A DNA stretch of 64,000 bases, from NCBI RefSeq assembly GCF_021603585.1, contig NZ_BQHI01000013.1, positions 1 through 64,000 on the forward strand. The letters are read 5' to 3'. The stretch's first letter is position 1; the number at the start of each line of letters is the position of its first letter. Of this stretch, positions 28,070-37,120 are shown one piece after another. The position numbers and the translations under genes were made by a program. The stretch comes from Pseudomonas sputi (GTDB taxonomy: Bacteria; Pseudomonadota; Gammaproteobacteria; Pseudomonadales; Pseudomonadaceae). The notes beneath the pieces are model-generated. The model was not told the origin of the DNA, searched no databases, and saw only the letters and a list, made by a program, of their open reading frames with translations.

Positions 28070-29998
28070 TCAAAGATGCGTCTGAGCCCAGGCCCGAACC
28101 TCGGCGTAGGGATATTCCTCCAGCGCCGCAAATCCGGAAATGGCCCGCGCCTTGAGTTTGGTAAATAGCGGCACGCTGATTCCGCACAGGAACCGGGTCA
28201 GCCGCTCGGCCGACGGAGCACTGCCGGTCAGTTGTTGATGCCTGTGGATAAACTCCCCACACAACGCTGCAAAACTTTTATCCACAAGCGCTGGTAACTC
28301 CGGAGGTGCCGGGAGCCGGGCGACTTGCCCGTGGCACACAGAACAATGTCCGCACTGCTCGGGCGCATTGTGATCGCCAAAATAGTCGGCTAACCGGTAA
28401 CCGAGACATCGCTCGGTGGCGAACAGCTCAAGCATGGCGTGAATCCGCGCCACTTCGGTTTGCTCATGACGGGTGAAATAGTCATGCAGTTCAGCGCTCA
28501 AGGCCTGGCTGTCGAAGTCGTCGCGCAGGACGTTGTAGACCTCGGTCATCTGCTTGCTTTCAAGCTCGACCCAGCCCTTTTCCTGGAAGTAGTCCAGCGC
28601 CTTCACCACCCGATTGCGTTCGGCCGAATACTGCTCGTACATCGCCTCGAAATTCACCGTGGCCCAAGTGCGCGCGCGGCTTGAGGTCTGGATGATCGCA
28701 GCGACGAAATCCCTGCGCTCGCCCTCGAAACGCTCAAGCAACGCATCCGGTTCCAACAGGTATTTGAAACGGTATTCAGCGTAGTACGCGTAGCGCGGGG
28801 CAATCAGTCCTCGCAACTCCAGCTGCACCAGCAACGTCTTCAAAGGCAACGAGCGAATGTTGCTCTGATCCGCCAGCGGCCCGAGCAGAAATTCCCACTG
28901 GCCTTCCGGCGCGGCGGCCTGCAACTCGTCCAGCACATGACGAATGCCGTCCTGTTCCGGCGTGTCGCCATACACGAAGTTCTCCAGCACGTTGAGGCTG
29001 TCGCGGTTGGCCAGTACCAGGCAGTCGGACGGTTGCCCGTCACGTCCGGCGCGGCCGATTTCCTGGCTGTAGTTTTCGATGGATTTGGGCAGGTCGAAAT
29101 GCACCACGTTGCGGATGTCGCTCTTGTCGATGCCCATGCCGAAGGCAATAGTGGCGACGATGCAATTGGACAGCCCACCCATGAAGCGCTTCTGGATGGC
29201 GTCCCGTTGCTCATGGGGCAATCCGGCGTGGTAAGCCTCGGCCTGAATGCCATTGCGCTCAAGGTGTTCGGCAATCTGCTCGGCGGTTTTCTGCAGAGTG
29301 ACGTAGACGATGCTCGGCTGGCCCGCACGCTCGTTCATCCACTCCACCAGCCGTCGGCGCTTGTCCTGCCCACGCACTGGTTCGACCAGCAGATTGAGGT
29401 TGGGCCGGTAGAAACCGGTGGTCACCACATCTTCTGCCGCGATGGCGAATTTCGTCTGCATGTCGGCGATGACCTTCGGCGTCGCCGTAGCGGTCAGCAA
29501 CAGGGTCTGCGGGATATTGAACTGGTGCTGGTAGTCCGGCAGCTTGAGGTAGTCGGGGCGGAAATTGTGGCCCCATTCGGAGATGCAGTGCGCTTCGTCC
29601 ACCACCAGCAGCGAAATCGGCACCTGCTGCAAAAAGTTGCGAAAGCGCTCGTTCTTCAGGCGCTCCACCGAAATCATCAGAATCTTCAGTTCGCCCGAAC
29701 GGGCGCGGGCCATCACATCGTTGGCGTCTTCACGGCTCTGGGCCGAATCGATGCTGCCTGCGGATATCCCGTGCCGTCGCAAAAACTCGAGCTGATCCTG
29801 CATCAGCGCCAGCAGCGGTGAGACCACCAGCGTCAGATGCGGCAGCAAGAGCGCCGGAACCTGGTAACAAAGGGACTTGCCGGAGCCGGTGGGAAAGATC
29901 GCGGCTGCCGAGCGCCCGGCGAGAACAGCGCTGATCGCGGCCTCCTGACCGGGCCGAAACTGTGGATAACCGAAAACCTGTTCCAGGGTGTTGTGCAT
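28070..29998 (-). CDS. RecQ-family ATP-dependent DNA helicase
   Basis: 642 residues of superfamily 2: Walker A FPTGSGKSLCYQ, DEAHCISEWGHNFRPDY (motif II plus aromatic-rich loop), TATAT motif III, and motif VI QEIGRAGRDGQPS. A zinc-binding set follows (C-LGYRL...CGHCSVC at about 535-560), then a C-terminal region without a recognisable HRDC domain. It is somewhat divergent from E. coli RecQ in the RecQ-Ct region, so it may be a second RecQ-like helicase rather than the main RecQ. Unwinds DNA in recombination and repair. Confidence 0.88.
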   Translation of the reverse strand: MHNTLEQVFGYPQFRPGQEAAISAVLAGRSAAAIFPTGSGKSLCYQVPALLLPHLTLVVSPLLALMQDQLEFLRRHGISAGSIDSAQSREDANDVMARARSGELKILMISVERLKNERFRNFLQQVPISLLVVDEAHCISEWGHNFRPDYLKLPDYQHQFNIPQTLLLTATATPKVIADMQTKFAIAAEDVVTTGFYRPNLNLLVEPVRGQDKRRRLVEWMNERAGQPSIVYVTLQKTAEQIAEHLERNGIQAEAYHAGLPHEQRDAIQKRFMGGLSNCIVATIAFGMGIDKSDIRNVVHFDLPKSIENYSQEIGRAGRDGQPSDCLVLANRDSLNVLENFVYGDTPEQDGIRHVLDELQAAAPEGQWEFLLGPLADQSNIRSLPLKTLLVQLELRGLIAPRYAYYAEYRFKYLLEPDALLERFEGERRDFVAAIIQTSSRARTWATVNFEAMYEQYSAERNRVVKALDYFQEKGWVELESKQMTEVYNVLRDDFDSQALSAELHDYFTRHEQTEVARIHAMLELFATERCLGYRLADYFGDHNAPEQCGHCSVCHGQVARLPAPPELPALVDKSFAALCGEFIHRHQQLTGSAPSAERLTRFLCGISVPLFTKLKARAISGFAALEEYPYAEVRAWAQTHL

Positions 29999-30128
29999 TC
30001 GCTGTCACTCCGTTGACCGCTGTCATGCCAACAGCCTAGCGGGCGATCGCAGCGGGTCGAGAAAAGGTCGGGGGGCAAATCGATACGGGATGATACAGGG
30101 TCGTCAACGACGCCAAGGGATCAAACAA

Positions 30129-30230
30129 ATGAAACACTTTGTTCATCGCCGCGTGAATCGACCCGAGGGTAATGTGCGTCACGCCTTGAGCCAGGACGGC
30201 TCATGCGCATGGATTTTTACCAAGGAGTGA
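30129..30230 (+). CDS. 33-residue small ORF, possible leader peptide
   Basis: MKHFVHRRVNRPEG... ending FTKE, basic, no membrane segment. AAGGGA lies 8 nt before the ATG, and the stop is 2 nt before the start of the small lipoprotein, whose own Shine-Dalgarno (aaggag) lies in this ORF's last codons. Could be a coupled leader or a chance ORF. Confidence 0.35.
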   Translation: MKHFVHRRVNRPEGNVRHALSQDGSCAWIFTKE

Positions 30231-30232
30231 AC

Positions 30233-30367
30233 ATGTCGAACACCTTCAAACTGCCCCTCGCCCTGATCCTGGCCTCCCTGCTGCTGGGAGGCTGTACGCC
30301 CTCTCCCGACGATTTTCCGCCGATCCTGGCCAGCGTCGTGACCCTCACCGAAGCGCCCTCGACGTAA
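30233..30367 (+). CDS. small lipoprotein (44 residues)
   Basis: Too short for most ORF callers. The ATG at 30233 has aaggag 5 nt upstream. Signal peptide with lipobox LLGGC: Cys21 would be acylated, leaving a mature peptide of about 24 residues (CTPSPDDFPPILASVV and a short tail). Asp at +5 to +6 is not the usual +2 retention signal, so outer membrane placement is likely. Similar in style to entericidin-like or other tiny lipoproteins, but no family recognised. Confidence 0.6.
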   Translation: MSNTFKLPLALILASLLLGGCTPSPDDFPPILASVVTLTEAPST

Positions 30368-30384
30368 CCGCCGCAAGCGCTGTG

Positions 30385-30888
30385 TCAGGGCCGCAATACG
30401 GCTACCCGCAGTTGCTCATCCAGTACCCGCTCATGCACATCGAGGCTCTTGCTTGCCCATTGTGCATGAGCCGGGCTGATATCGCCGGTGAAGGCTGCCG
30501 ACAGTTGACGCAAGTCGGCAACGCTGCGCACCCGGGGGCAAAATGCTTGCCCGTCGCAGTGATTGCTGGCGTTGCGATAGGTGTTGAGCAAGCGATCCCA
30601 CAGACCGTCGCGCACTTGCCTGATCGTCTTGAGCTGCATTTGCTGCACGCCCAGTCGTTGTGTGAGTTCCGGCTCGTCCAGGGCTTCGCTCGCCAACAGA
30701 GCCTTGCCGAAAACCAGCACCTCAGCGCGGGCAGCTGTGTCGATGTCGGCCTGAGTCGCAAGCGCGTCGGGCCAACCGGTGCGCTCCAGGTTGGCGAGCA
30801 CCAACCCGTTGCCCGTGTCGGAGGCCAACGCCAGACGACAGCCACTCACCCACAGCAAAATGATCGAGGCCATTCGTAGCCACTGCAT
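30385..30888 (-). CDS. exported hypothetical protein
   Basis: 167 residues. Hydrophobic N-terminus (MASIILLWVSGCRLALA) ending either in a signal peptidase I site (ALA before SD) or in a lipobox-like VSGC with Cys at 17. The rest is helical with two cysteines in HCDGQAFCPRV that could form a disulfide in the periplasm. Ends 17 nt from the small lipoprotein gene, convergent with it. Family not recognised. Confidence 0.65.
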   Translation of the reverse strand: MQWLRMASIILLWVSGCRLALASDTGNGLVLANLERTGWPDALATQADIDTAARAEVLVFGKALLASEALDEPELTQRLGVQQMQLKTIRQVRDGLWDRLLNTYRNASNHCDGQAFCPRVRSVADLRQLSAAFTGDISPAHAQWASKSLDVHERVLDEQLRVAVLRP

Positions 30889-31189
30889 ACCTAATTCCCT
30901 TTAAGTCTGTGTCGGACGCCTGGAAACGCCCTACGGATTCTGGCGCGCACCATACAGAGGTTTACTCTGAAACGCCTGATAATCACGTCGGAAAATTCGC
31001 CAATAAGGGTTTGGCTTTGAAAAACCGGAAAAACATGTAGGGCAAATGCCCATATCGTGGAAAAACCCTTACGAAATCTGTCCATTGCGGCCGTCTTGTC
31101 CCTGCGCTCAGCGCCCTTCTATAGTGGCTGGCGCGACTGAAACACTGTGTCGGCTCACCGAAGCGCTTCGTAAGGGACACACCTTGATC
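30889..31189. other. intergenic region with nested inverted repeats
   Basis: Contains taagggttt (31004-31012) and aaaccctta (31063-31071) as outer arms with a gggc/gccc hairpin inside, then a + strand promoter and the palindrome CGAAGCGCTTCG (31159-31170). No protein-coding gene seen. Confidence 0.45.
31096..31125 (+). promoter_or_regulatory. sigma70-type promoter of the first small paralog
   Basis: TTGTCC (31096-31101), 18-bp spacer, TATAGT (31120-31125), placed 64 bp before the ATG at 31190. Confidence 0.45.
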
Positions 31190-31471
31190 ATGAATATGTA
31201 CAAACCGCTGAATACCCGTTTTCGCCCTCTCAAGACTTGCGACAATGACCAACCGGTATTGGTTATCGACACCGAAGCAAAACCGGGCGACCTGCTCAAT
31301 GCCGCCGATCAACGCCTGCGTGCCGCCAGCGATTTGCTGGAAACTCTTTACTGCTTGTGTTTCAAACAGGCCGATGTAAAAGACATCCCCAACATCGTCA
31401 ATGCGCTTTATTTATTGACCCAGGACGGTTGTGATTTGCTGGACGTTGCCAGACAACGAATAAACAACTAA
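31190..31471 (+). CDS. small hypothetical protein, paralog 1
   Basis: 93 residues from the ATG at 31190 (another ATG at 31196). The core PVLVIDTEAKPGDLLNAADQ, then ASDLLETLYCLCF, is about 60% identical by eye to the gene at 33045, with the conserved pieces VIDTEA, QRLRA-SDLL-TLYCLCFK-ADV-DIP and ALYLLT-DG-DLL-VA-QR. Its two-helix layout recalls DUF3077-type proteins, which are common in this genus, but I do not assign it. It precedes the lipase-fold gene by 102 nt. Confidence 0.65.
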   Translation: MNMYKPLNTRFRPLKTCDNDQPVLVIDTEAKPGDLLNAADQRLRAASDLLETLYCLCFKQADVKDIPNIVNALYLLTQDGCDLLDVARQRINN

Positions 31472-31573
31472 CGCCGCCAGCCAAACTTACAAAGTTCGCA
31501 ACAACCCATCGCTTCCATTACAACAAAAATCGGAACTAGCTTGTCTGCTCTTACATCAACCAAGAGCAATAAC

Positions 31574-32701
31574 ATGACGACCCTAACTATTTTCTTCTGC
31601 GGTACAGGATCGACCAAGTTTGATAATGCACACGTTAACTATTGGAATGGGGAATTGGTCTCCACACTGGCCTCTCATCACACCGGACGCGAGTTCGCCG
31701 ACTGGATCGTGGTCGACGGCCCCGGCACCAGCAACCTGCAAGCCGATGAACTGTTCACCCAATCCAAGGATTACGGGCTCAGCGGAACCTTGTTCGGCAA
31801 GGGCTGGGAGGAAAACGTCCAGCACGCGGTAAACATCATCAAAGGCCAATGCGACTGGCAGCGCCAGCAACTGACCGAGGCGGAGTACAACCGCCTCAAA
31901 GCCGCCGGCATCCCGATTGAAGATGTGAAAGTCGAAGGCTCCTGGCTGTGGCGTAAATATAACTATGGCGATCGCAGCGTCACGCAACAGAAGTTGCAGG
32001 AGCAAATTATCAAAACCTTTCGCAAAGACGGCGTTATTCCAACCAAAGTCAATCTGGTGGGCTGGAGTCGTGGCGGTATCAGTTGTCACATGCTGGCCAA
32101 TGCCATGTTCAACGACCGCGCACTGAAAAATATTCCAGTGAATATCTTTGCCGTTGACCCGGTGCCAGGTATCGGTAACTTTCAGGAACACCGGGTGAAA
32201 CTCAACACCAACGTAAAGGAGTATGTGGGGTTCTACGCTCGGGATGAACGTTCCAAGGGTTTCAGCTGCGTCATCCCGCAAACCGCGACCGGCACCAAGA
32301 CCAGCATCTTCCCCATGCCCGGCCGTCACGCCACCCTGGTCGGTAACGCCTCCGCCGACGGCAACAGTGGTCCAAAAGTGCTGGCCGAACCCGGCCTCAT
32401 CGTCCGCCACTTTGCCGAGGTCTGCCTGAAACGCTGGGGCACCGTCCTCGACAAGAACCTCAACCTCACCGACGCCGACCTTCGCAACCACACCGCCGCC
32501 ATCGTCAACGCGGCAGCGAAATACAAGGCCATGGAGAAGTGCTCCTACACCTGGTTCACCGAGCTGGATCAAGGCGAACGCTACGTATCGCTGGGCAGCA
32601 AAGGCGTGCCGTTCTCGACGGTGAGGGGCGGGATCTACACCCCGGCGACCGGGTTGACGACGAGTGTGCTGGATGTTGAGGGGTATCGGGCGATTCGTTG
32701 A
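31574..32701 (+). CDS. alpha/beta-hydrolase with lipase-type triad (Tle/DUF2235-like)
   Basis: 375 residues from the ATG at 31574 (AAGAG upstream). N-terminus TIFFCGTGS, nucleophile elbow GWSRGG (Ser165), candidate acid Asp195 in AVDPVPG, and His252 in MPGRHATLVG. This spacing and the GWSRG motif resemble DUF2235/Tle-type phospholipases that serve as type VI secretion effectors, but no VgrG, PAAR or T6SS genes are nearby and no signal peptide is seen. It is flanked by two paralogous small genes. Base composition is A+T-richer than core neighbours in its first half. The T6SS role is speculative. Confidence 0.6.
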   Translation: MTTLTIFFCGTGSTKFDNAHVNYWNGELVSTLASHHTGREFADWIVVDGPGTSNLQADELFTQSKDYGLSGTLFGKGWEENVQHAVNIIKGQCDWQRQQLTEAEYNRLKAAGIPIEDVKVEGSWLWRKYNYGDRSVTQQKLQEQIIKTFRKDGVIPTKVNLVGWSRGGISCHMLANAMFNDRALKNIPVNIFAVDPVPGIGNFQEHRVKLNTNVKEYVGFYARDERSKGFSCVIPQTATGTKTSIFPMPGRHATLVGNASADGNSGPKVLAEPGLIVRHFAEVCLKRWGTVLDKNLNLTDADLRNHTAAIVNAAAKYKAMEKCSYTWFTELDQGERYVSLGSKGVPFSTVRGGIYTPATGLTTSVLDVEGYRAIR

Positions 32702-32715
32702 AAATCGTGATTGAT

Positions 32716-32757
32716 CTGTAGGAACGGCCTGCCCGAATCTGCATCCCGTTCCTACAC
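32716..32757. repeat. inverted repeat, REP-like
   Basis: tgtaggaacgg (32717-32727) and ccgttcctaca (32746-32756), 11-bp arms, just after the hydrolase stop. May act as its terminator. Confidence 0.55.
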
Positions 32758-32915
32758 GCGGCGGCGCCTTGTCTTCTATCGGCGCCTGTTAGCCCAAATC
32801 TATAGTTGTGAGTGTCGCTGCCCAATCAGCGATTCAGGTTTGGTCACCTGAAAAACAGAGATAACTGATACATGCCCTTGTATGCTGCCAAGCTCTTTCT
32901 GTCGGCACGCTTTAT

Positions 32916-32989
32916 GGCGGGCTGTGTTTGGGACGCTTCGGCGTACCGGGTTATCTCTGCCGGTTTGACCAACTTGAACACAGTCCGCC
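32916..32989 (+). ncRNA. candidate structured RNA element upstream of the second small paralog
   Basis: Outer stem ggcgggctgtgtt (32916-32928) with aacacagtccgcc (32977-32989): 13 pairs including one G-U. Inside, ggacgc-ttcg-gcgtacc forms a hairpin with a cUUCGg tetraloop, and accgg / ccggt a second one; they compete for the shared acc. The element lies about 55 nt before the start at 33045. The wider gap 32702-33044 contains a 55-codon frame from 32872 running through it, with no ribosome-binding site, so I prefer an RNA or leader role. Confidence 0.5.
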
Positions 32990-33044
32990 TCCACCGCTTG
33001 GTCACGGTAGCAGCGGTTCATCGATGCCTACAGAGATAGAAAAA

Positions 33045-33344
33045 ATGAAATCATGGAACGAACTCCACTCCGATCGCTACCGCCCACTCGACTCCAACCT
33101 CACCGACACCAAGCCCCTGGTCATCGACACCGAAGCCAACCCGCAAGACATCCTCGAATGCGCCGTCCAGCGCCTGCGCGCCTCCAGCGACCTGCTGCAA
33201 ACCCTCTACTGCCTCTGCTTCAAACACGCCGATGTCGAAGACATCCCGCACATCACCCACGCGCTCTACCTTCTCACCAAAGACGGCTATGACCTGCTCC
33301 AGGTCGCCCAGCAGCGAATGCTCAACTGGAAAGCGCCGGCCTGA
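33045..33344 (+). CDS. small hypothetical protein, paralog 2
   Basis: 99 residues from the ATG at 33045 (gaga upstream; an alternative ATG at 33024 has no ribosome-binding site). Conserved with the gene at 31190 across the whole length, with nearly identical TLYCLCFKHADVEDIP. The pair brackets the lipase-fold gene, so these may be immunity or regulatory partners that duplicated, or a common small family that expanded by chance. Function unknown. Confidence 0.65.
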   Translation: MKSWNELHSDRYRPLDSNLTDTKPLVIDTEANPQDILECAVQRLRASSDLLQTLYCLCFKHADVEDIPHITHALYLLTKDGYDLLQVAQQRMLNWKAPA

Positions 33345-33502
33345 CGAACTCCTCGGGCAGGCGTGTTCATGGCTAGAACTGCCTGCCTCTATCTCGAACA
33401 CTGACGCTGACATTTCCGGCGCAACACTTAAGGATCAGAATTTTGCAAACTATTATTGATTGCGTACGATGGGAGCCATTGTTCAACCAAGGGCTTGCCT
33501 TC

Positions 33503-33946
33503 ATGACCACTGAAACCATTGATCACAGCACTCTCACGCGACTGTTTGAGAACGGTTCGATCAGTAGCGCACATATCGTCGCCAAACCCGGTGGCTGGTC
33601 AATTCAGATTCAGCAAGGAAGCAAAGAATATTCACTGACCGCACAGCGCAGCGGTCAGGTGCGGCTGTTCAAGCGGTTCGAAACACTGGTGACCTACCTG
33701 CAAGGAGTGGGCATCAATCACTTCGATGTGGACGCCTCCAGTTATGACCCTCTTCAGATAAAAACCTATGCCCGCCCTGATCGCGCCGAAGCGATGAAAC
33801 AAGCTCATGAAGCAGCTGCGTATGAGGAATGGGTCAAGCAACAGGTACAAATCAGCATTGATGACCCAAGACCCGGCGTCAGCGATGAAGACGCTCGCAG
33901 GATATTTGCCGCCAAGCGGGATGCCCTGCGTCAGCGAGTACGTTGA
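33503..33946 (+). CDS. PaaA2-type antitoxin
   Basis: 147 residues from the ATG at 33503. The C-terminal part (HEAAAYEEWVKQQVQISIDDPRPG, then DEDARRIFAAKR) matches the helical toxin-binding region of PaaA2/ParD-like antitoxins as I recall them. The N-terminal ~75 residues form an extra beta-rich domain (PGGWSIQIQQGSKEYSLTAQRSG) that the short PaaA2 proteins lack and that may bind DNA. The stop overlaps the toxin start (TGATG). Confidence 0.65.
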   Translation: MTTETIDHSTLTRLFENGSISSAHIVAKPGGWSIQIQQGSKEYSLTAQRSGQVRLFKRFETLVTYLQGVGINHFDVDASSYDPLQIKTYARPDRAEAMKQAHEAAAYEEWVKQQVQISIDDPRPGVSDEDARRIFAAKRDALRQRVR

Positions 33947-34218
33947 TGAGGTTGGTCTGGCGCCAAGAGGCGCTGGATGACCGAGACAACATCATGGAGC
34001 GTATCGGCCAGGAAAATCCCGCTGCAGCGATTGAACTTGATGAGGCCTTCGAACTGAAAGGAGAAAGCGCTCGGCAGCACCCAGCCCTGTATCGAAAAGG
34101 TATCGCGGGAGGTACCCGCGAAATCGTCGTCACTCCAAACTACGTCATCATCTACACAGTCAAAGTTGATGTTGTGGAAGTGCTACGAGTGCTGCATACC
34201 AGACGGCAATGGCCATGA
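33946..34218 (+). CDS. RelE/ParE-family toxin
   Basis: 90 residues: WRQEALDDRDNIMERIGQENP at the start, then R-P-LYRKGI, and the C-terminal strands REIVVTPNYVIIYTV, VEVLRVLHTRRQWP. This is the ParE/RelE pattern; ParE inhibits gyrase while RelE cuts mRNA, and the sequence fits ParE better. The ATG at 33946 overlaps the antitoxin stop by one base. Together they form a type II toxin-antitoxin pair. Confidence 0.82.
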   Translation: MRLVWRQEALDDRDNIMERIGQENPAAAIELDEAFELKGESARQHPALYRKGIAGGTREIVVTPNYVIIYTVKVDVVEVLRVLHTRRQWP

Positions 34219-34339
34219 TGGCTGGAGAGAAAATGCTCAGGAGTTCGCGGCTCCTTAAGTAGCATTATTCTGGCTGTTTAACGCGGATTCTGCGGGAATA
34301 ATGGCAGTTGATCTGACAATGAAGTCCAACCCATCACCC

Positions 34340-34372
34340 ACAAAAAAGCCGCCCTCAACAGGCGGCTTTTTC
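34340..34372. terminator. pckA terminator
   Basis: aaaaagccgcc / ggcggcttttt stem-loop, usable in both directions, 19 nt beyond the pckA stop. Confidence 0.8.
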
Positions 34373-34390
34373 ATTCACCAAAAACCAGTC

Positions 34391-35932
34391 TTACAACTTA
34401 GGCCCGGCAGCCTTGATCGCGTCGCTCACTTCGAACTTCTTGAAGTTCTCGATGAACAGACCGGCCAGTGCTTTGGCAGCTTCGTCGTACGCAGCCTTGT
34501 CAGCCCAGGTGTTGCGTGGGTTGAGCAGGTTGGTTTCGACGCCCGGTACGGCCAGTGGCACGTCCAGGTTGATGGTGTCCAGGTGCTCGGTGGCTGCACC
34601 GATCAGCGCGCCGCTCTGGATCGCTGCGATCACCGCACGGGTGGTCGGGATGTTGAAGCGTTTGCCGACGCCGTAGCCGCCGCCGGTCCAGCCAGTGTTG
34701 ACTAGGTAGACCTTGGAGCCGAAGCCGCGGATGCGCTTGATCAGCAGTTCAGCGTATTCGCCGGCCGGACGCGGGAAGAACGGTGCGCCGAAGCAGGTGG
34801 AGAAGGTCGACTTGATGCCGCTGCCCGAACCCATTTCAGTCGAGCCCACCAGAGCGGTGTAGCCGGACAGGAAGTGATACGCCGCTTGCTCTTCGTTGAG
34901 GATCGACACTGGCGGCAGGACGCCGGTCAGGTCGCAGGTCAGGAAGATCACAGCGTTCGGCTCGCCGCCCAGGTTCTTCTCGGAACGCTTGGCAACGTGC
35001 TCCAGCGGGTAAGCTGCGCGGCTGTTCTGGGTCAGGCTGACATCGGCGTAGTCGGCGTGCTTGGCGTCGTCGATCACGACGTTTTCCAGCACCGCGCCGT
35101 GCTTGATGGCTTTCCAGATGACCGGCTCGTTCTTCTCGGACAGGTCAATGCACTTGGCGTAGCAGCCGCCTTCGATGTTGAAGACAACGCCTTCGCCCCA
35201 GCCGTGTTCGTCGTCACCGATCAGGTAACGGCTTTCGTCGGCGGACAGGGTGGTCTTGCCGGTGCCCGACAGACCGAAGAACAGGGTCACGTCGCCTTCT
35301 TCACCGATGTTGGCAGCGCAGTGCATTGGCAGCACGTCAGCGGCCGGCAGCAGGAAGTTCTGCACGGAGAACATGGCTTTCTTCATTTCACCGGCGTAAC
35401 GCATGCCGGCGATCAGCACTTTCTTCTGGGCGAAGTTGATGATCACGCAACCGTCGGAGTTGGTGCCGTCACGCTCAGGCACGCACTCGAAGTTGGCAAC
35501 GTTCAGCACTTGCCACTCTTCGCGACCGGCCGGGTTGTACTGGGCCGGGTTGATGAACAGGCAACGACCGAACAGGTTCTGCCAGGCAGTCTGGGTGGTC
35601 ATCTTCACGGCCAGGTAGTGATCTTCGGCCGCGCCTACATGCACGTGGGAAACGAAATGCTCTTGCGCGTTGTTGAATGCTTCAACACGAGCCCACAGCG
35701 CGTCGAACTTGTCGGCCGGGAACTTGCGGTTGATCGGGCCCCAGGCGATGGCAGCCTGGGTGGAAGGCTCTTCAACGATGAAACGGTCGACTGGCGAACG
35801 GCCGGTGCGGTGACCGGTGCGAACAACCAGAGCGCCGGTATCGGCAAGCTCGCCTTCACCGCGGTTCAGGGCTTCTTTTACCAGATCATCAACACTCAGA
35901 TCGGTGTACACGGCGTTATTGGCTTGCGTCAT
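34391..35932 (-). CDS. pckA: ATP-dependent phosphoenolpyruvate carboxykinase
   Basis: 513 residues from the ATG at 35932, the length of Pseudomonas PckA. Motifs: kinase-1a [11 protein letters not shown], substrate site RSPVDRFIV, metal site FSTCFGAPF and [10 protein letters not shown]. Converts oxaloacetate and ATP to PEP at the start of gluconeogenesis, important for growth on organic acids. Monocistronic with its own terminator; adjacent to hslO in the same direction. Confidence 0.97.
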   Translation of the reverse strand: MTQANNAVYTDLSVDDLVKEALNRGEGELADTGALVVRTGHRTGRSPVDRFIVEEPSTQAAIAWGPINRKFPADKFDALWARVEAFNNAQEHFVSHVHVGAAEDHYLAVKMTTQTAWQNLFGRCLFINPAQYNPAGREEWQVLNVANFECVPERDGTNSDGCVIINFAQKKVLIAGMRYAGEMKKAMFSVQNFLLPAADVLPMHCAANIGEEGDVTLFFGLSGTGKTTLSADESRYLIGDDEHGWGEGVVFNIEGGCYAKCIDLSEKNEPVIWKAIKHGAVLENVVIDDAKHADYADVSLTQNSRAAYPLEHVAKRSEKNLGGEPNAVIFLTCDLTGVLPPVSILNEEQAAYHFLSGYTALVGSTEMGSGSGIKSTFSTCFGAPFFPRPAGEYAELLIKRIRGFGSKVYLVNTGWTGGGYGVGKRFNIPTTRAVIAAIQSGALIGAATEHLDTINLDVPLAVPGVETNLLNPRNTWADKAAYDEAAKALAGLFIENFKKFEVSDAIKAAGPKL

Positions 35933-36113
35933 GAGGTTCCCCGTCGGCCAGTGGCCGAGTGTGCTCCAAACGTTTTGTAGTAGAAAGTCGTGCACTACTA
36001 CCGCGAAAAAAGTGGGCCGGATTATGCCAGAAAAGCCCAAAAAGAGTAGGGCCCTCCCGTCGTAACGGCGTAATTCCGTCGTTGAGCAGTGAATTTACCT
36101 GCGCTGAACCGTT

Positions 36114-37016
36114 TTAGTGCCGGGTATCTGACGGCGTCTCGACGCCCGCGCCAGCGAACAATTGAGCGATATCCGCCGCGTCGAACAGGTAGCGCTGGTT
36201 GCAGAACTGGCAATCGATCTCGACTTGACCACCTTGCTCGGCCACCAGTGCCTGCGCATCTTCCAGCCCCAGGCTGACCAGTGCATTGCCCGAACGCTCG
36301 CGGGAGCAGCTGCAGTGGAAGCGCAGCTTCTGCACATCGAACAGACGGACCTGCTCTTCATGGTAGAGGCGGTGCAGAACCGTTTCGTTGTCCAGGCTCA
36401 ACAGTTCATCCGCGGTCAGGGTGTTGCCCAGCGCGGTGATGTGCTGCCAGCTGGCGGCGCGTTCTTCTTCGTCTTTCAGGCGATCAGCCGGCAACTGTTG
36501 CAGCAGCAGACCACGGGCACGGCGGCCGTCGGCGCACAGCTTGAAGCGGGTGCCGACCTGCTGGGACATGACGAAATAGTTGGTGAAGCAATCGGACAGG
36601 GTTTCGCCGTCGAGGTCGACGATGCCTTGGTAACGCTGACCGGCGATCGGGTCGACGGTCAAGGCCAGGACACCGTTCGGCATCAGGTCGCCAAGGGTTG
36701 CGTCAGCCGGAATCTGCTCGGCGTGATAGCGCGCCAGGCCACGGATCTCGCGCTCGCTGGAGCATTCAATCATCAGCAGCGGGATCGGGCCTTCGGAGCG
36801 GGCCTGAAGAATCAGCAAGCCATCGAATTTCAGGGTCCCTACCAGCAACGAGGCGGCGGCCATCAGTTCGCCCAGCAATTGCGCAACCGGTTCCGGGTAC
36901 GGGTGCTTGGCGAGCACTTCGGCATAGCTGCGCTCCAGCGACACCAGTTCGCCGCGCGTGTCGCTGTCATCGAAGATGAAGCGTTGGGTGTAATCGGTAT
37001 CGAGGAAATCGGTCAT
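36114..37016 (-). CDS. hslO: redox-regulated chaperone Hsp33
   Basis: 300 residues. The redox switch zinc site is CSCSRERSG followed by [11 protein letters not shown] near the C-terminus, four cysteines as in Hsp33. N-terminal chaperone domain begins [19 protein letters not shown]. Oxidative stress oxidises the cysteines and turns the protein into a holdase. The start is divergent from the PAP2 gene. Confidence 0.95.
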   Translation of the reverse strand: MTDFLDTDYTQRFIFDDSDTRGELVSLERSYAEVLAKHPYPEPVAQLLGELMAAASLLVGTLKFDGLLILQARSEGPIPLLMIECSSEREIRGLARYHAEQIPADATLGDLMPNGVLALTVDPIAGQRYQGIVDLDGETLSDCFTNYFVMSQQVGTRFKLCADGRRARGLLLQQLPADRLKDEEERAASWQHITALGNTLTADELLSLDNETVLHRLYHEEQVRLFDVQKLRFHCSCSRERSGNALVSLGLEDAQALVAEQGGQVEIDCQFCNQRYLFDAADIAQLFAGAGVETPSDTRH

Positions 37017-37120
37017 AGGTCTGGGTATCTGAATGTGATGACAAAATGGTTACAAAGAATGAAAATCCCGCGCTTCTGGCATCCTTTTTGATGCCGATGT
37101 TCAGCCACGGGAGGCATTTT

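Noticed and set aside
31574-32701. Hydrolase as a confirmed type VI secretion effector
   Set aside because: No VgrG, PAAR, Hcp or adaptor gene in the window; only the fold-level motifs support it, so it is left as a hypothesis.
32872-33039. 55-codon + strand ORF before small paralog 2
   Set aside because: No Shine-Dalgarno and it runs through the strong stem-loop; an RNA element explains the conservation better.
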